This document shows, in pieces, positions 36,821 to 39,680 of a stretch of 39,680 nt of DNA. Source of the DNA: Gymnopus androsaceus JB14 (taxonomy: Eukaryota; Basidiomycota; Agaricomycetes; Agaricales; Omphalotaceae). Positions within the stretch are counted from its first letter, which is position 1; each line of letters opens with the position of its first letter. Made by a program: the position numbers and the translations under genes. The notes beneath the pieces are model-generated. The model did not search any database and was not told the origin of the DNA. It saw only the letters and a list, made by a program, of their open reading frames with translations. The DNA is taken from positions 1 through 39,680 of the forward strand of contig ML769868.1 of the NCBI GenBank assembly GCA_009733575.1, written 5' to 3'.

Positions 36821-39680
36821 AATATATATATTAATGAAAGCTCAAGTAAGCTTGATATTAAATTTTATATATCTATTTTATTCCTAAACTGATGATAATT
36901 TATAGTCAAGCATAAACTCCAAGCAGAGCTAAAGCCTATTAATGGTGCTGATCTTAATCCATACAAGACCTGCTTGAAGGGCACCAGGATAGGAATTATA
37001 GCTGATATACTGGCATGGATTCACAACCCAGATAATAAAGTTTCTGAAGTGTTCTTCTTATGTGGAGAGGCAGGGACTGGCAAGTCAACTATAAGTCATA
37101 CCATTGGGCAGAATGCAAAAGACACAAAATGTCTAGGGGCATTCTTTTGCTTTGACCGCACATTTGCTGCTGAGCGTACACCAAGCAAAGCCTTGCAAAG
37201 TATTGCTTATGACCTTAGCATTAGCTTCCCAGAATTTGGAAAGGGCTTGGTGGAGGTATTGGATGCTGATCCAAAAATCTCAAGTAGCATGAATCTCAAA
37301 GAGCAGTGGAATAAGCTCATTATGGCACCCGCAAAATTTATCACACCAAGTAGACCTGTTGTGATTATAATTGATGCACTTGATGAATGTGGGCCTAAAG
37401 AAGAGGGTGGGCCAAGAGAAATGTTACTCTCTTTATTAATTAACAGTGCCTGTGAACTTCCCAGAAACTTCCGTGTTCTTGTCACATCCAGAATGGAAGG
37501 TGATGTATATGTAGCAGTTAATGAAGGTTTAGATGCACAATCACTTCAAGCTCAGTACATGAGCAATCTTCAACAGACACAGGAGGATATACACAAATAT
37601 GTAGCTCATAGGATGTTGACAAGGAAAGGTGCTCCAGGTGTTCTCAATGAATCTCAATGCCAAATTCTTGCAGAAAAAGCACAGGGATTTTTCCAATGGG
37701 CTTATACAGCATGTGAAGCGCTGCATGGAAGAGGTAAAGCAGGGTTGACAGTTAAGAAGCGCTTTGAGCGTTTTATGTCACTTTCTCCAAGTCATGGCCA
37801 AGATTTGCTGCCTCTTGATAAGCTATATAAATCGATTTTGGAAGATGCATTTGATTGCAATGATTCTGAGGCCATGTCTCAATATAGAATGGTGATGGTA
37901 CAAATATTAGCTGCCTTTGAACCTCTTTCAAGTCTGTCATTGCAGAAAATACAATTATCCAGGTGTGGCTATCTTAAGGAAGATTATGATGAAGAGGAAC
38001 TTGATGCAGTCATTCAGTTTTTGGGATCTCTGCTTACAGGTGTGGAACAAAGAGATACTCCAATTAGACCAGTGCATACATCAGTCCGTGATTTCCTTGT
38101 GGATGTGAAGCGAAGTGGAGAATATGCAGTAAAATTAGAGGAGGGACACCAAATGTTAGCTATTGGAACCCTCCAACTCATGATTACAGATCTTCATTTC
38201 AACATGTGTAATTTGGAAAGTTCATATTGGCTAAACTCTCAAGTTGAAAATCTGCCAGAGAGAATAACACAAAATATATCACCCGATCTTTCTTATGCAT
38301 GTCACTTCTGGGGTAGCCACATCATCTACAGCCAGTCAAATACTGTATTTGCTCCTCTATTGTGGAAATTCTTAACAAAGGTCTTACTGTTTTGGATGGA
38401 GGTCTTGAGTATTCTGGGGAAAGTGGATGTGATTTCTGAAACTGCAAGAGGTCTATTGGACATGAGTGATTCTGTGGTTTGTATTCTTCCTATACCTAAT
38501 GACATGCAGTGCTAAATATGATCCAATTTTCACAATAGGGAGTGCTGGAAACTGAAATACAAATTATTCTGAGAGAGATGCAGCAGTTCATACAGGTTTT
38601 TGGGAGAATGATTGGGGATGCCACCCCTCATTTATATCTCTCTGGAGTACCTTTCATCCCAAAGGATTCAGTGATATTGCAGCAATTGATTTCTCAGCTG
38701 GAAAAATCATTGGTGGTATGTAGAGGACAGAAATACAGTTGGCCATCCCAACAGGCAATACTAACTGGGCACACAAGACCGGTAAATTCCGTTGCATTTT
38801 CACCAGATGGCAAGAGAATTGTATCTGGATCTGATGACCACTCAGTGTGCATTTGGAATGCAGGGACTGGAATGATTATTGGAGAGCCACTGCAAGGGCA
38901 CACATCATGGGTAAATTCAGTTGCCTTTTCACCAGATGGCAAGAGGATTGTATCTGGATCTTATGACTGCACAGTGTGCATTTGGAATGCAGAGACAGGA
39001 ATAATCATTGGAGAGCCACTGCAAGGGCACACATCATGGGTAAATTCAGTTTCCTTTTCACCAGATGGCAAGAGGATTGTATCTGGATTTTCTGACCATG
39101 TAGTGTGCATTTGGAATGCAGAGACTGGAATGATCATTGGAGAGCCACTGCAAGGGCACACATCATGGGTGTATTCAGTTGCCTTTTCACCAGATGGCAA
39201 GAGGATTGTATCTGGATCTTCTGACCACACAGTGTGCATTTGGAATGCAGAGACTGGAATGATCATTGGAGAGCCACTACAAGGGCACACAGACTATGTT
39301 AGATCAGTTGCCTTTTCACCAGATGGCAAGAGAATTGTATCTGGATCTTCTGACCACACAGTGTGCATTTGGAATGCAGAGACTAGAATGATCATTGGAG
39401 AGCCACTGCAAGGGCACACATCATGGGTAAATTCAGTTATCTTTTCATCAGATGGCAAGAGGATTGTATCTGGATCTTCTGACCACACAGTGTGCATTTG
39501 GAATGCGGAAACCGGAATTATCATTGGAGAGCCACTGCAAGGGCACATAGACTATGTTAGATCAGTTGCCTTTTCACCAGATGGCAAGAGGATTGTATCT
39601 GGATCTTATGACCGCACAGTGTGCATTTGGAATGCAGAGACTGGAATGATTATTGGAGAGCCACTGCAAGGGCACACATT
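36821..39680 (+). CDS. NACHT-WD40 NLR-type protein, partial (continues past window)
   Basis: A small exon (36821-36845) and the main exon from 36906 lead into a NACHT NTPase. Walker A is GEAGTGKST (about 37064-37090), Walker B is VVIIIDALDECG (about 37358-37393), and VLVTSRME follows near 37476. A helical region carries the PVHTSVRDFL motif typical of fungal NACHT proteins. A 62-bp intron (38477-38538) keeps the frame. APHLYLSGVPF-type text (ATPHLYLSGVPF, about 38620) leads to WD40 repeats from about 38767. The window holds seven complete 43-residue repeats and the start of an eighth. Each reads GHTxxVxSVAFSPDGKRIVSG...VCIWNAETGMIIGEPLQ. In fungi such STAND receptors sense a ligand through the WD40 platform and trigger cell death or defence via an N-terminal effector domain. 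The N-terminal domain is not identifiable here and may lie in unassigned 5' exons. Confidence 0.88.
38477..38538 (+). other. intron in the NLR gene
   Basis: The donor GTTTGT and acceptor CACAATAG bound 62 bp. Removing it joins the NACHT frame to the WD40 frame in phase 0, bypassing the stop at 38513-38515. Confidence 0.7.
38767..39680 (+). repeat. near-identical 129-bp WD40 repeats
   Basis: Repeat units start at GGGCACA at about 38766, 38895, 39024, 39153, 39282, 39411, 39540 and 39669, exactly 129 bp apart. Blocks such as CCAGATGGCAAGAG and GTGTGCATTTGGAATGC are almost unchanged between units. Differences concentrate in a few codons (see findings). Confidence 0.95.

Noticed and set aside
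38694..39548. Minus-strand frames with repeated PCSGSPMIIPVSAFQMHT-like text
   Set aside because: They are antisense shadows of the plus-strand WD40 repeats. The plus strand has the clear WD40 pattern and continues from the NACHT domain.

Overview
The window looks like an accessory, transposon-rich stretch of a basidiomycete genome, most likely an agaricomycete mushroom-forming fungus. The signs are short spliceosomal introns of about 40-110 bp with GTRNGT-type donors, a 15-exon GH29 gene, an agaricomycete-style F-box leader, a NACHT-WD40 gene, a Copia element, and TTAGGG-type repeats. I cannot name the species.

Layout. 1-2790 is non-coding apart from a diverged tandem duplication of about 0.75-0.8 kb (1108-1880 and 1979-2800). 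2894-4700 (+) is a broken gene of the OTT_1508-like deaminase family. 5382-6515 (-) encodes an intact single-pass membrane protein. 7013-8730 (+) is an F-box family gene broken by four frameshifts. 8973-11685 (+) is an intact 15-exon gene for a proline/serine-rich, probably nuclear protein with eight SUMO-consensus-like motifs, three of its small exons being similar to one another. 12096-15282 (+) is an intact 15-exon secreted GH29 alpha-L-fucosidase.

From 15.7 kb to 35.2 kb the sequence is mostly mobile DNA. It holds a 776-bp LTR element with no coding capacity (TRIM-like, reverse orientation, 5-bp TSD), a 753-bp hAT-type MITE (8-bp TSD), a hAT-type MITE nested in another one (each with its own 8-bp TSD), a long-arm palindromic element, a 5743-bp Ty1/Copia retrotransposon with nearly identical LTRs but a frameshifted gag-pol, a foldback element carrying a GGTTAAT motif array, a 410-bp element with five ATAGCGTCA motifs, a 708-bp inverted-repeat element, interstitial telomere-like repeats, and a 557-bp palindromic element. 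The only convincing host gene here is a small secreted six-cysteine (knottin-like) protein at 30430-30699.

The right end carries a decayed C-terminal fragment resembling the vesicle tether Uso1/p115 (36244-36458). Next to it is a NACHT-WD40 NLR-type gene (about 36821 to the window edge) whose WD40 repeats are nearly identical copies of 129 bp. That is the architecture of fungal allorecognition/innate-immunity receptors such as the HNWD family of Podospora.

A recurring oddity is single-base frameshifts, several at homopolymers, in the deaminase, F-box and Copia genes, while the neighbouring multi-exon genes stay perfectly in frame. Whether this is real decay or assembly error cannot be settled from the sequence alone. 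The genes do not form a pathway; this looks like a mosaic of independent fungal genes.
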